DNA of 64,000 bases from a bacterium (GTDB lineage Bacteria; Desulfobacterota; Binatia; DP-6): the NCBI GenBank assembly GCA_026129405.1, contig JAHCID010000002.1:310001-374000 (forward strand), given 5' to 3'. This document shows, piece after piece, positions 47,617 through 56,067 of the stretch. The first letter of the stretch is position 1, and each line of letters begins with the position of its first letter. A program made the translations under genes and the position numbers. The notes beneath the pieces are model-generated. The model made no database searches and was not told where the DNA came from. It worked only from the letters and a program-made list of their open reading frames with translations.

Positions 47617-48696
47617 ATGCTCTCGTCGATGGACGACTATCCGCTGCACCAGATCTCGGAGCCGATCCGCTTCGCGGGGACCAGCGACCGCAACTTCTAC
47701 GACCGCTACTACTTCAACCTGCACGGCTCGAGCGACGAGCTCTTCCTCGTCATGGGCTTCGGGCAGTATCCGAACCTCGCCGTGCAGGACGCGTTCGCGG
47801 TCGTGCGCCGCGGCGACAAGCACGTCGTCGTGCGCGCCTCGCGCGAGCTCGGCGACCGCATGGACACGCGCACCGGGCCGTTCCGCGTCGAGGTGGTGCA
47901 GCCGCTCGAGCAGCTGCGCGCGGTGCTCGAGCCGACGGAGCACGGGCTGTCGTTCGATCTCACCTGGCGCGGCGCGATCCCCGCGTTCCTCGAGCCGCGC
48001 CAGTACATGCGCAAGTACGGCCGCGTCCTCTTCGACACGCAGCGGTTCGCGCAGACCGGCTACTGGGCGGGCACGCTCACCGTCGCCGGCGAGACCTTCG
48101 CCGTCACGCCCGACCGCTGGAAGGGCACGCGCGACCGCTCGTGGGGCGTGCGCCCCGTGGGCGAGGCGGAGCATCCGGGCATCCGGCAGGGCGAGGGGCA
48201 GCTCACCGGGATGTGGAACTACGCGCCGATGCAGTTCGACGACTTCTCCATCCTCTACATCCTGAACGAGCAGGACGACGGCCAGCGGCCGCTCGAGGAG
48301 GCGGTGCGCATCTGGGCCGATCCGGCCAAGCCCGTCGAGTGGCTCGGCCGTCCCGAGCATCGGCACCGGCTGCGCGAGGGGACGCGGATGATCGAGTCGG
48401 GCAGCGTGCTGTCCTTCCCGCAGGCGCCCGGCGGCGGCTTCGACGTCCACGTCGAGCACCTCACGCACTGCTACCTGGCCGTCGGCACCGGCTACGGCAT
48501 GGAGTCCGACTGGCGCCACGGCATGTACCAGGGGCCGCTCGTCGTGCAGGGGCTCGAGCGCGACATGGCGGAGCTCGACACGTGGGGCTGGGTCGGCGTC
48601 GTCGACCACGCGGCGCGCTTCCGTCTCGGCGACCTCGTCGGCTACGGGCTCCACGAGCACGGCTTCTTCGGATCGTACGCGCGCTACGGCCTGTGA
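47617..48696 (+). CDS. Hypothetical protein, possibly AttH/CrtC-like lipocalin fold
   Basis: A 359-residue soluble protein with no signal peptide. It is rich in aromatic beta-strands such as DRYYFNLHGSSDELFLVMGFG and DRSWGVRP, which recall the AttH/CrtC-type double-lipocalin proteins and actinobacterial relatives. The DRSWG motif is common there, yet the catalytic role is unclear. ATG 47617 is used; the upstream frame is not coding. It lies 84 bp after rlmJ's start, on the opposite strand. Confidence 0.68.
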   Translation: MLSSMDDYPLHQISEPIRFAGTSDRNFYDRYYFNLHGSSDELFLVMGFGQYPNLAVQDAFAVVRRGDKHVVVRASRELGDRMDTRTGPFRVEVVQPLEQLRAVLEPTEHGLSFDLTWRGAIPAFLEPRQYMRKYGRVLFDTQRFAQTGYWAGTLTVAGETFAVTPDRWKGTRDRSWGVRPVGEAEHPGIRQGEGQLTGMWNYAPMQFDDFSILYILNEQDDGQRPLEEAVRIWADPAKPVEWLGRPEHRHRLREGTRMIESGSVLSFPQAPGGGFDVHVEHLTHCYLAVGTGYGMESDWRHGMYQGPLVVQGLERDMAELDTWGWVGVVDHAARFRLGDLVGYGLHEHGFFGSYARYGL

Positions 48697-48766
48697 AGCC
48701 GTCCGGGCTGGGATGCCCCGGGGGAAAGATGCTACAGGCCCATGACTCGAATCGAGGAGGTGACGC

Positions 48767-49024
48767 ATGACGCACACCACGCTCCGGACGGCCTCGCTCG
48801 TGGCGGGCGCCCTGCTGCTCATGGGCACCGCCGCGCTCGCGGCGGACCCGGCCCTGCCGACCTGTGCGCAGGTGCAGGACGTGCAGCGCGAGCTGGGCTC
48901 CATGGCCAGCGAGGCCGAGATCGCGCGGCGGCTCGATACGAACGTCGAGCTCGTCCAGAAGTGCCTCGCCACGCCCGGCGAGAAGGTTCCGAAGCAGGAG
49001 ACGCTCGGCGACGACGGCGAGTAG
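48767..49024 (+). CDS. Small exported protein
   Basis: An 85-residue protein with a signal peptide (cleavage near ALA) and a short helical mature part with two Cys residues (CAQ and KCL), possibly one disulfide. The start is firm: GAGGAGG lies 6 nt upstream of ATG 48767. The family is unknown to me. It sits between the lipocalin-like and META-domain genes on the same strand. Confidence 0.75.
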   Translation: MTHTTLRTASLVAGALLLMGTAALAADPALPTCAQVQDVQRELGSMASEAEIARRLDTNVELVQKCLATPGEKVPKQETLGDDGE

Positions 49025-49118
49025 GGCGGATCGCGCGACCGTGCGGCGCGGGCTCTCGCCCGGCCGCCGGTCGGCCGCGCCGTCCGCTTCGCCGTCGTGC
49101 CCGGGTCGGGAGCCGGCG

Positions 49119-49532
49119 ATGCGTCGCCAGGCAGTCGGACTCCTCGTCGTGCTCGTGGTCGTGATGGCCTGCGGTCGCGCCCGCGTGCCGAGCTTCGCGG
49201 AGCATCAGTGGAGCCTCGTCGAGCTCGACGGCCGGGCGGTGGGCGCGGACGTCGCCCGCGTGCCCTACCTCACCTTCCACCGCGACGGGCGGGTGTCGGG
49301 GTTCGGCGGCTGCAACCGTCTCGCCGGTACGTATCGGGTGGATCGCGACAGCCTGACGTTCGGTCCCCTCGCCGCGACCAGGATGGCCTGCCTCGACGCA
49401 CCCGACGTCGAGACCGCGTTCCTCGCAGCGCTCGGGCGGGTGCAGCGTTGGACCGTCGCGGACGGGCGCCTCGCCCTCCTCACCGGCGACGGCACGCGGC
49501 TGGCGGTGCTGGTCGAGGCGGCGGCGCACTAG
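49119..49532 (+). CDS. META-domain lipoprotein (HslJ-like)
   Basis: A 137-residue lipoprotein with a lipobox near residue 18 (VVMAC) and a META domain: WSLVELDGRAV, then FGGCNRLAGTYRVD and the Cys-containing MACLDAP, which match the HslJ/META fold with its conserved Gly-Cys-Asn. The domain usually faces the periplasm and has been linked to heat-shock or antibiotic tolerance. ATG 49119 starts the signal peptide. Confidence 0.84.
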   Translation: MRRQAVGLLVVLVVVMACGRARVPSFAEHQWSLVELDGRAVGADVARVPYLTFHRDGRVSGFGGCNRLAGTYRVDRDSLTFGPLAATRMACLDAPDVETAFLAALGRVQRWTVADGRLALLTGDGTRLAVLVEAAAH

Positions 49533-49628
49533 CGCTTTTCCTTGACATCCCGCCGGAGGCGACGGTACGCCGCCTGCGGTCTGCATCGTGCCCGCGGTCG
49601 CGTCGGGTGCGAGGCAAAGGGGGGCGAC

Positions 49629-51530
49629 ATGACGACGATCGGACGGTGGCTCGGCGCCAGCTGGGCGCTGCTCGCCATGGCCACGGGTGCGCTGGCGGCC
49701 GAGCAGACGCTGCTCGGCAACGCCTTCACGGTGAAGAACCCGACCGGCGCCAACGCGAAGCGCGTCGTCGTCGGCGTCGCCAAGGAGAAGCCGAGCAACA
49801 ACACGCTGGTCGGCGATCCGACGCTCGCCGGCAGCGCGGGCGGCGCGATCCTCGAGCTGTTCGTCGACGGCGACGGCCCCACCCAGCAGCGCCTCGTCCT
49901 GCCGCAGGGGATCGACGGTGCGGGCAAGCCGTTCTGGCGCGCCACCGGCACCACCGGGTTCCAGTACAAGGACGCGAAGGGCGTGAACGGCCCGGTGAAG
50001 GTCGTGCAGCTGAAGCGGACGACGAGCGGCCTCTTCCAGATCAAGATCGTGCTCGGCGGCAAGTACGGCGCGATCGACGTGGTGCCGGCGAACCCCGGCA
50101 CGGGCGGCTGCTTCGCGCTCCAGATCGGCCAGACGGGAGCCAGCGGTGATCGCTACAGCGCGGAGTTCGGTCCCACCAGCGCGATCACGAACGGCGGGAC
50201 GAAGCTCTTCAAGGCGTCGAAGCCGTCGGCCGAGGGCGTGTGCCCCGAAGTCCTCCCGCCGACCACCACCACCACCACGAGCACGACGACCACCACGGCG
50301 GAGCCGCCGACCACCACGTCGACGACGGAGCCGGAGCCCACGACGACCACCACGTCGACGACCGAGCCCACCACGACCACGACGACCACGACCACGTCGA
50401 CGACCGAGCCCACGACGACGACCACCACCACCACGTCGACGACGCTCGAGCCGACCACGACCACGACCACGAGCACCACCACGACGACGCTCGAGCCGAC
50501 CACGACCACGATCGTCACCACCACGACCACGCTGGAGCCGACGACCACGACGTCGACGGCGCCCGGTCCCTTCTGCGGCAACGGCATCCGCGAGGACTAC
50601 GAGGCCTGCGACGGCGCCGACGCGGCCGCCTGCCTCGGCGCCTGCACGGCGTCGTGCGACTGCGCGCCGCCGCCCAAGAAGATCAGCGTCGCCGGCGACA
50701 GCATCTCGCAGGGCTTTGCCGCCGACTGCACCTCGGGCGGCATCGGCGGCGCCATCTGCCTGCTGGCCGCGGACAAGCCGCAGTACAGCTGGTTCAACGG
50801 CACGCACGCCTCCATGAACTCGATCCACAAGCGCTACCTGGCGATCAACCCGGCGGTGGCGTCGCAGCGGCAGTCGGTCTCCGGCGCCGAGATGCGCGGC
50901 GGCAGCAACAGCTTCGCGGCGCAGGCGGCCGGCATCCTGGCTCAGGTCCCGGTGCCGGACCACGTCGAGGTGCTCCTCGGCGGCAACGACATCTGCAACC
51001 GCGACTGCGTGGATCCGGCCAGCTGCGGCAACCCGATGTACACCGATCAGCAGTGGCGCGATGCCGTGCGCGCCGGCCTCAATCCGCTGGTGACGAACCT
51101 GCCGCTGGGCTCGACGATCTTCCTCCTCGGCATCCCGCGGGTGCAGGACCTGCGCGAGGTCGGGCTGGTGAAGACCGGCACCACCTGCAACACGCAGTGG
51201 AGCACGTTCAGCATCTGCCGCATCGTCACCGACGGCGGCACGCTGAACGGCGAGACCTACGCCGTGCGCCGCGCCGGCGTCGGCGCGCGCCAGCGGCGTT
51301 ACAACGAGATCCTGCGCGAGGAGGCGCTGGCGTACGACTCGAACGCGAACGGGCTCAACCCGCGCGGCATCGAGGTCGTCGTCGACTACGTCGACGAGGA
51401 GACGCCGTCGGTCGGCACTACGCCGTTCGAGCCCGGCGACATCGACGCGGCGGACTGCTTCCACCCGAGCATCGCCGGGCAGAACAAGATCGCCGAGGGC
51501 GTCTGGACCATCAATCCGGACCGCCCGTAG
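49629..51530 (+). CDS. Secreted SGNH-family hydrolase with long Thr-rich linker
   Basis: A 633-residue exported protein: signal peptide (ALA), an N-terminal beta-rich domain of about 180 residues, a 99-residue Thr-rich linker, then a Cys-rich CGNG...EACDGAD motif and an SGNH/GDSL hydrolase. S358 in AGDSISQG is the nucleophile; GGNDICN carries the oxyanion Asn; D609 and H612 in DCFHPS complete the triad. It should be an extracellular esterase, lipase or carbohydrate deacetylase; the acyl donor is unknown. The linker probably displays the domain from the surface. ATG 49629 gives the signal peptide. Confidence 0.88.
   Translation: MTTIGRWLGASWALLAMATGALAAEQTLLGNAFTVKNPTGANAKRVVVGVAKEKPSNNTLVGDPTLAGSAGGAILELFVDGDGPTQQRLVLPQGIDGAGKPFWRATGTTGFQYKDAKGVNGPVKVVQLKRTTSGLFQIKIVLGGKYGAIDVVPANPGTGGCFALQIGQTGASGDRYSAEFGPTSAITNGGTKLFKASKPSAEGVCPEVLPPTTTTTTSTTTTTAEPPTTTSTTEPEPTTTTTSTTEPTTTTTTTTTSTTEPTTTTTTTTSTTLEPTTTTTTSTTTTTLEPTTTTIVTTTTTLEPTTTTSTAPGPFCGNGIREDYEACDGADAAACLGACTASCDCAPPPKKISVAGDSISQGFAADCTSGGIGGAICLLAADKPQYSWFNGTHASMNSIHKRYLAINPAVASQRQSVSGAEMRGGSNSFAAQAAGILAQVPVPDHVEVLLGGNDICNRDCVDPASCGNPMYTDQQWRDAVRAGLNPLVTNLPLGSTIFLLGIPRVQDLREVGLVKTGTTCNTQWSTFSICRIVTDGGTLNGETYAVRRAGVGARQRRYNEILREEALAYDSNANGLNPRGIEVVVDYVDEETPSVGTTPFEPGDIDAADCFHPSIAGQNKIAEGVWTINPDRP
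50262..50558 (+). repeat. Thr-codon repeat tract of about 300 bp (interdomain linker)
   Basis: Roughly 99 codons, mostly acg/acc, with an irregular superrepeat of Glu-Pro-Thr and Ser-Thr-Thr blocks (TSTTEPT/TLEPT). It encodes a disordered linker in the SGNH protein. The unit is prone to slippage, so its length may vary among strains. Confidence 0.88.
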
Positions 51531-51567
51531 CTTGCACCCGGGCCGCGCGGCACGCACACCCTCGGGC

Positions 51568-52992
51568 ATGAGGTGGCGTGCCGGCGTCCGGCTCGCGTGC
51601 GGCGTCGCGCTGGCGGCGGCGGGATGCGGGGGCGCGCCCGAGGTGCCGCCGCCCGCCCCCGTCAGCACGACGACGCTCGCCGCGGCGGCCGACGAGGTCG
51701 TCGCCCGCGTCGGCGGCGAGGCGATCACGGCGGCGCGTCTCGACGAGGCCATCCGGCTGCCGCTCCACGACCTCGAGCGCGCGCGCTGGGAGCTGCGGGC
51801 GCGCCGTCTCGACGAGATCGTCCGCGGCCGCGTGCTCGGTCCGGCTGCCGCGGCCGAAGGCCTCTCCATCGACGCCTACGTGCGCGGTCACGCGGGCGCA
51901 GAGGGCTCCGACGCGTTCGTCGCGGCGGCGCTCGCCGCGGCGGGCGTCGAGATCACGCTCGCCGAGCCCGAGCCGCCGGTGGTCGCCGTGTCGGCCGACG
52001 GCCGGCCCGTGCGCGGGCGGCCCGACGCACCGGTCACGGTGCTCGCGTTCGTCGATCTCCAGAGCCCGTACTGCGCGCGCATGCAGCCGGTCTTCGCACG
52101 GCTCCTCGCGCGCTACCCGGAGCACGTCCGCCTGGTCGCGCGCGACCTGCCGCTGCCGGTCCACCGCGACGCGGTCCGCGCCGCCGAGGCGGCCGCGTGC
52201 GCGGGCGCGCAGGGCGCCTACTGGCCGTTCACCGACCGCGTCCTCCAGGCCCAGGACGACCTCTCCGCCGCGGCGCTGGCGCGGCATGCGGCGCACGCCG
52301 GCGTCGATCCGGCACGCTACGCGGCCTGCGTCACGTCCGGCGCGCCGCGAGCCGCGGTCGAGGCCGACGTCGCCGCCGCACGTGCGCTCGGCGTCTCGGT
52401 CGTGCCGACGCTGTTCGTGAACGGGCGCTACCTGCGCGGCCCGCAGCCGTACGACGTGCTCGCCGCCCGCGTCGAGGCCGAGCTGCGGGGGCTCGGATCT
52501 GTGCCGCCGCCCGCGCCCGCCGCCGTCGGACGCCGTGCCCGCGCCCGGGCCGGCGCGTGCCGGCGGCGGATGCGAAGAGGGCGGCGTACCGCCCGCCGCG
52601 CAACCGCTCACGCTGCGCGCCGCCGACGTGCAGGCGGCGCTGCGCCGGCGCGCCCGCCTGGCGCGCGACCTCGAGCGCGCGCCGGGCGACCTCGGTCCGG
52701 GCTACGAGGGCCGCCGCCTCGTCCGCGTGCGGGAGGTGCGGGCGGGCTCGCTCTGGGAGGCCATGAGCCTGCGGCCCGGCGACGTCGTCGTGCTCGTGAA
52801 CGGGACGCCGCTGCTCGACGACGGCGCCGCCCTCCTCGACGCCCTGCGCGACCGCACGCAGGTGACGGTGCAGCTCCTGCGCCGCGGCCTGCCGGTCACC
52901 TACGTGTACGCGATCGAGTAGCGTCGGGCAGGGCGCCGAAGCACACCACGCTGATCCCGAGCGCCGGCTCGTGCGGGTCGGCGTTGCGGTAG
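51568..52992 (+). CDS. DsbA-like thioredoxin-fold lipoprotein, frameshifted after the linker
   Basis: The frame opens with a lipobox (AAGC, residue about 20), a SurA-like N-terminal helical segment (DEVVARVGGEAITAARLDEAI) and a DsbA-like thioredoxin domain at about residues 155-320 (VTVLAFVDLQSPYC, then VSVVPTLFVNG with the cis-Pro). The active site reads SPYC where family members usually have CPYC, so only the resolving Cys is left. The in-frame sequence after about 52530 is Arg/Ala-rich and not domain-like; the expected PDZ domain lies in the next frame (52535-52921). I infer one gene broken by an indel near 52505-52535, or a sequence error there. Confidence 0.7.
   Translation: MRWRAGVRLACGVALAAAGCGGAPEVPPPAPVSTTTLAAAADEVVARVGGEAITAARLDEAIRLPLHDLERARWELRARRLDEIVRGRVLGPAAAAEGLSIDAYVRGHAGAEGSDAFVAAALAAAGVEITLAEPEPPVVAVSADGRPVRGRPDAPVTVLAFVDLQSPYCARMQPVFARLLARYPEHVRLVARDLPLPVHRDAVRAAEAAACAGAQGAYWPFTDRVLQAQDDLSAAALARHAAHAGVDPARYAACVTSGAPRAAVEADVAAARALGVSVVPTLFVNGRYLRGPQPYDVLAARVEAELRGLGSVPPPAPAAVGRRARARAGACRRRMRRGRRTARRATAHAARRRRAGGAAPARPPGARPRARAGRPRSGLRGPPPRPRAGGAGGLALGGHEPAARRRRRARERDAAARRRRRPPRRPARPHAGDGAAPAPRPAGHLRVRDRVASGRAPKHTTLIPSAGSCGSALR
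52535..52921 (+). CDS. PDZ-like domain in the shifted frame of the DsbA-like gene
   Basis: A frame that begins at GTG 52535 and encodes 128 residues: Gly/Ala/Pro linker, then RAADVQAALRRRARLARDLE and a PDZ-type core (VRAGSLWEAMSLRPGDVVVLVNG), as in the C-terminal domain of GspC or DegP-like proteins. There is no ribosome site, and the linker continues the Pro-rich composition from the upstream gene. It is therefore most likely the C-terminal half of the same protein, separated by a frameshift. Its 3' end overlaps the convergent XRE gene by 26 bp. Confidence 0.6.
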   Translation: MPAPGPARAGGGCEEGGVPPAAQPLTLRAADVQAALRRRARLARDLERAPGDLGPGYEGRRLVRVREVRAGSLWEAMSLRPGDVVVLVNGTPLLDDGAALLDALRDRTQVTVQLLRRGLPVTYVYAIE

Positions 52993-53486
52993 CCGTGTCG
53001 CTGGTCGCCGCGGAAGACGAGCACGTCGCCGGGAGCGAGCGCCCAGCGCTCGCCCGACGCGGTGAGCTCGATGCGGCCGCGCTCGCAGACGAGGTACTCG
53101 CGCGTGCCCGGCGTATGCGGCACGCCGGCCAGCGAGGCGCCGGGCGCCAGCTCGAGGCGCGAGACCAGTAGGCCCGGGATCGCCTCGGGCACGAGGTCGC
53201 GCAGCACCGCCCCGCCGCGCCGGCGCAGGCGCGCCTCGGCGGCGGGAAAGAGGCGGCACGCCGTGCGCGGCGGCCCGATCAGCTCCTCGACCGAGACCTG
53301 CAGCGCGGCGGCGACGCGCACGAGGACCTGGAGGGTCGGATTCGCCGCGCCGGCTTCGAGGCTCGCCCAGGTGGGGCGCGGGATGCCGGCGAGCCGTGCC
53401 ATCTGCTGCTGCGACAGGCCGCGGCCGTCACGCAGCCGGCGGAGGTTCGCAGCCAGATGCGCCCCCGCTGTCTCATCGTCCGACAT
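52896..53486 (-). CDS. XRE-family regulator with C-terminal cupin domain
   Basis: A 196-residue regulator: Cro/cI-type helix-turn-helix at residues 12-65 (LSQQQMARLAGIPRPTWASL) and a cupin ligand-binding domain (residues 105-185) with PGTREYLVCERGRIELT and the metal-site residues H and E. Members such as PuuR-like proteins sense a small metabolite. It is divergent from the questin-oxidase-like gene across about 90 bp and may regulate it. ATG 53486 is used; a frame to 53573 is not coding-like. Confidence 0.87.
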   Translation of the reverse strand: MSDDETAGAHLAANLRRLRDGRGLSQQQMARLAGIPRPTWASLEAGAANPTLQVLVRVAAALQVSVEELIGPPRTACRLFPAAEARLRRRGGAVLRDLVPEAIPGLLVSRLELAPGASLAGVPHTPGTREYLVCERGRIELTASGERWALAPGDVLVFRGDQRHGYRNADPHEPALGISVVCFGALPDATRSRTRR

Positions 53487-53577
53487 GTCGGCGAAATATC
53501 CATCGGCTCCCGAGATGGCAATCCGCGCGCCCCGCCGCGGCGCCCGGGGCACCCTCGCGGTCGGGAGGAGCACGCCG

Positions 53578-54624
53578 ATGCCTGCCGACTACCGCGCCAT
53601 GGAACCCGCCCTCGATTTCCTGTCCGCCTACGGGCCCGACCTGGCGAACGGCTTCACGACCCATGCGCCGATGGTCGCCGAGGCGCTCGCCGCCCTCGGA
53701 CGGGTCGACGCGGTGCTGCCCTGGCTCGAGGCGCAGCGTGCCGGCCTGCTGCCGCGTCCCGCCGGGCGCGCGCCGATCGCCGCCGACCGCTGGGCCGAGG
53801 CGCTCGGCCGCTACGAGCGGGTCGGCGACTGGAGCGATCTCTTCGCCCGCGATCTCGCCGCGGCGCCATGGCGCCAGGTCCTCGTCCGCTGGACGGCGCG
53901 CCTGCTGCCCGGGCTGTGTGCCGCCGCGGCGCACGGCGTGATCCGCGTCGGCCACGCCGCGCGCAGCCTCGCCGACGCCGAGACGCCGCTGCGCGTGCGC
54001 GAGCTGGGCGACGCGCTGGCGCTGTGGGCCGCGTCGTATCGGGTGCTGCCCGCGTCGCCGGTCGTCGGCCCGGCGCTGCCTGCCGCCGCGGCGCTGGCGC
54101 GCGTGCCCCGCGTGCCGGCGGCGCAGCGCGTGTTCACGGGCACGATCGTGTCGTCGCTGGAGGCGCTCGACCGGTTCGCGCCGTTCGCCGACGTCCTCGG
54201 CATGCTCGCGGTGGACGCCGATCCGGCCGACACGCTGTCGGACCTGAGCGAGACGTTCGCGCGCGTCTTTCTCGCCAACGCGCGCGATCCGCTCGCCGCC
54301 GTCGTCTTCGTGCACGCGGTGACCGACGTCACCGCGATCCGCTCGCTGCTGGCCGTGCTGCCGCCCGCGGTCGCCCGCGTCGGCACGCGCTACGCCTGGC
54401 AGGCGAGCGCCGCGCTCTATGCCGCCTTCGCGACGACGGCGCCGGCGCCGGGCGAGGTCCGGCCGCCGCGCGAGTCGGCCGCGACCCTCGTCGACATGGC
54501 GGTCGCCAGCGGCGACGACCATGCGATCAAGCTCACCGAGGCCTGCCTGCGCGAGCACGCGCGCCGGCCGTCGCCGGTCTACCTGGCGGCGGTGCGCCGG
54601 GCGCTGGCGGTGCTGGGGTCGTGA
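53578..54624 (+). CDS. Questin-oxidase-like (DUF4243) protein
   Basis: A 348-residue helical protein. The N-terminal pattern LANGFTTHAPMVAEALAALG and HGVIRVGHAAR match the questin oxidase/DUF4243 family, which in fungi opens an anthraquinone ring by Baeyer-Villiger-like oxidation. In bacteria the role is unknown. GGGAGGAG lies upstream of ATG 53578. It begins a run with the PEP-mutase-family gene on the same strand; the XRE-cupin gene is divergent. Confidence 0.83.
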   Translation: MPADYRAMEPALDFLSAYGPDLANGFTTHAPMVAEALAALGRVDAVLPWLEAQRAGLLPRPAGRAPIAADRWAEALGRYERVGDWSDLFARDLAAAPWRQVLVRWTARLLPGLCAAAAHGVIRVGHAARSLADAETPLRVRELGDALALWAASYRVLPASPVVGPALPAAAALARVPRVPAAQRVFTGTIVSSLEALDRFAPFADVLGMLAVDADPADTLSDLSETFARVFLANARDPLAAVVFVHAVTDVTAIRSLLAVLPPAVARVGTRYAWQASAALYAAFATTAPAPGEVRPPRESAATLVDMAVASGDDHAIKLTEACLREHARRPSPVYLAAVRRALAVLGS

Positions 54625-54684
54625 GGCGTGCGGCCTCCGTCGCGGGCTCTTGCGCCGGCGCGTGCGGTCGGGGCACGGTCGGCC

Positions 54685-55533
54685 ATGCCCACCGTCGACG
54701 AGAAGCGCCGTGCCTTCCGGGACCTCCACGCGTCGGGCTGCTTCGTGATGCCGAACCCGTGGGACGTCGGCAGCGCCCGCTGGCTCCAGCACCTCGGCTT
54801 CCCGGCGCTCGCGACGACGAGCGCCGGGGCGGCCTTCGGGCTCGGGCTGCCCGACAGCGACGCCGCCGTCGGCTGTGAGGTCGCGCTGGCGCACGTCGCG
54901 GCCGTCGCGGCGGCGACCGACGTGCCCGTGAACGCGGACTTCGCCTCGGGCTATGCGCGGGCGCCGGAGGACGTCGCGGCCAACGTCGGCCGCTGCCTCG
55001 GCGCCGGCATCGCCGGCCTCTCGATCGAGGACGCGACCGACGATCCCGCCGCGCCGCTGCTCGACTTCACGCTCGCGGTCGAGCGCGTGCGGGCGGCGGC
55101 GGAGGCGGCGGGGCCGAAGGTCGTGCTCACCGCGCGCGCGGAGTGCTTCCTCGTCGGCCGTCCCGACCTCGACGAGACCGTCCGGCGCCTGCACGCGTAC
55201 GCCGACGCCGGCGCCGACTGCCTGTTCGCGCCGGGGCTGCGCACGCGCGACGAGATCGCGGCCGTGGTGGCCGCGGTCGCGCCGAAGGCGGTGAACGTGC
55301 TCGTCGGCGCGGCCAGCGGCTTCACCGTGGACGAGCTGGCGGGGCTCGGCGTGCGCCGGCTCAGCGTCGGGAGCGGGCTCGCGCGCACCGCCTGGGGCGG
55401 CTTCGTGCGCGCCGCGCGCGCCCTCGCCGGCGAGGGCCGGTTCGACGCGATGGCCGACGCCACCCCGCATGCGGAGCTCGACGCGTTCTTCCGCGCCGAT
55501 CTGCCGCACCGGCCCGACCGCACGCCGGGCTGA
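54685..55533 (+). CDS. Isocitrate lyase/PEP mutase superfamily protein
   Basis: A 282-residue TIM-barrel enzyme of the isocitrate-lyase/PEP-mutase superfamily, with VNADFASGYA (metal-site Asp) and LTARAECF. It lacks the KKCGH motif of isocitrate and methylisocitrate lyases, so a carboxyphosphonate-mutase- or oxaloacetase-like activity is more likely. It breaks or forms a C-C or C-P bond next to a carboxylate in the cytoplasm. It follows the questin-oxidase-like gene by 60 bp. Its stop codon directly adjoins the stop of the convergent lipoprotein. Confidence 0.84.
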   Translation: MPTVDEKRRAFRDLHASGCFVMPNPWDVGSARWLQHLGFPALATTSAGAAFGLGLPDSDAAVGCEVALAHVAAVAAATDVPVNADFASGYARAPEDVAANVGRCLGAGIAGLSIEDATDDPAAPLLDFTLAVERVRAAAEAAGPKVVLTARAECFLVGRPDLDETVRRLHAYADAGADCLFAPGLRTRDEIAAVVAAVAPKAVNVLVGAASGFTVDELAGLGVRRLSVGSGLARTAWGGFVRAARALAGEGRFDAMADATPHAELDAFFRADLPHRPDRTPG

Positions 55534-56067
55534 TCAGTCGCCGGGGACGATCACCGCCGGCGCGAGCAGCACGAGGACCGGGGTGCCGACGACGTCGAAC
55601 GCCGCGGTGAAGGGCAGCAGCGGCCACACCCACGGCGCGATCGGGACGCGGGTCAGCGTGCCGGGATAGAGCACGGCGTCGGGCGCCGGCGGGTCGCGCA
55701 CGACGAGGACGCCGTCGTCGCGTGCGCTCGCCGCCGCGCCGTCGAGCGGGACCGCGCGGCCCGGCGACGCCGGCACGCGCGTCAATGTCCGGCTCGGGAT
55801 CGTGTCGACCGGCGGCGCCTCGGTACGGCGCAGGGGCTCCAGCGGCACGGCCGTCACGCGGGCGGCGTGCCCGACGGGACGGCCGCGGTGGTCGCTGACG
55901 GTCGCGTCCCACGCGACGACGAGCAGCTCGTCGTCGAGCCACACGCCGCGATAGGCGGCCAGCGTCTCGCGCGTGCGGGCGCGATCGAGGAGGTGGCCGC
56001 TCGTGCACCCGGCGAGGACGAGGAGCAGGAGCAGGCCGGCCGCGCGCCGCCTAGTAGAGCAGGCCAT
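55534..56067 (-). CDS. Predicted lipoprotein, unknown
   Basis: A 177-residue protein with a lipobox (VLAGC) near residue 20, then a polar domain and a C-terminal hydrophobic stretch (VGTPVLVLLAPAVIV) that could be a membrane-associated or strand-rich segment. No family is recognised. Its start overlaps the 3' end of the upstream lipoprotein gene by 17 bp, so the pair is probably one transcript with coupled translation. Confidence 0.75.
   Translation of the reverse strand: MACSTRRRAAGLLLLLVLAGCTSGHLLDRARTRETLAAYRGVWLDDELLVVAWDATVSDHRGRPVGHAARVTAVPLEPLRRTEAPPVDTIPSRTLTRVPASPGRAVPLDGAAASARDDGVLVVRDPPAPDAVLYPGTLTRVPIAPWVWPLLPFTAAFDVVGTPVLVLLAPAVIVPGD

Noticed and set aside
50153-50587. A 144-residue Val-rich minus-strand frame
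   Set aside because: It is the reverse reading of the Thr-codon repeat in the SGNH gene, so its regularity is an artefact.
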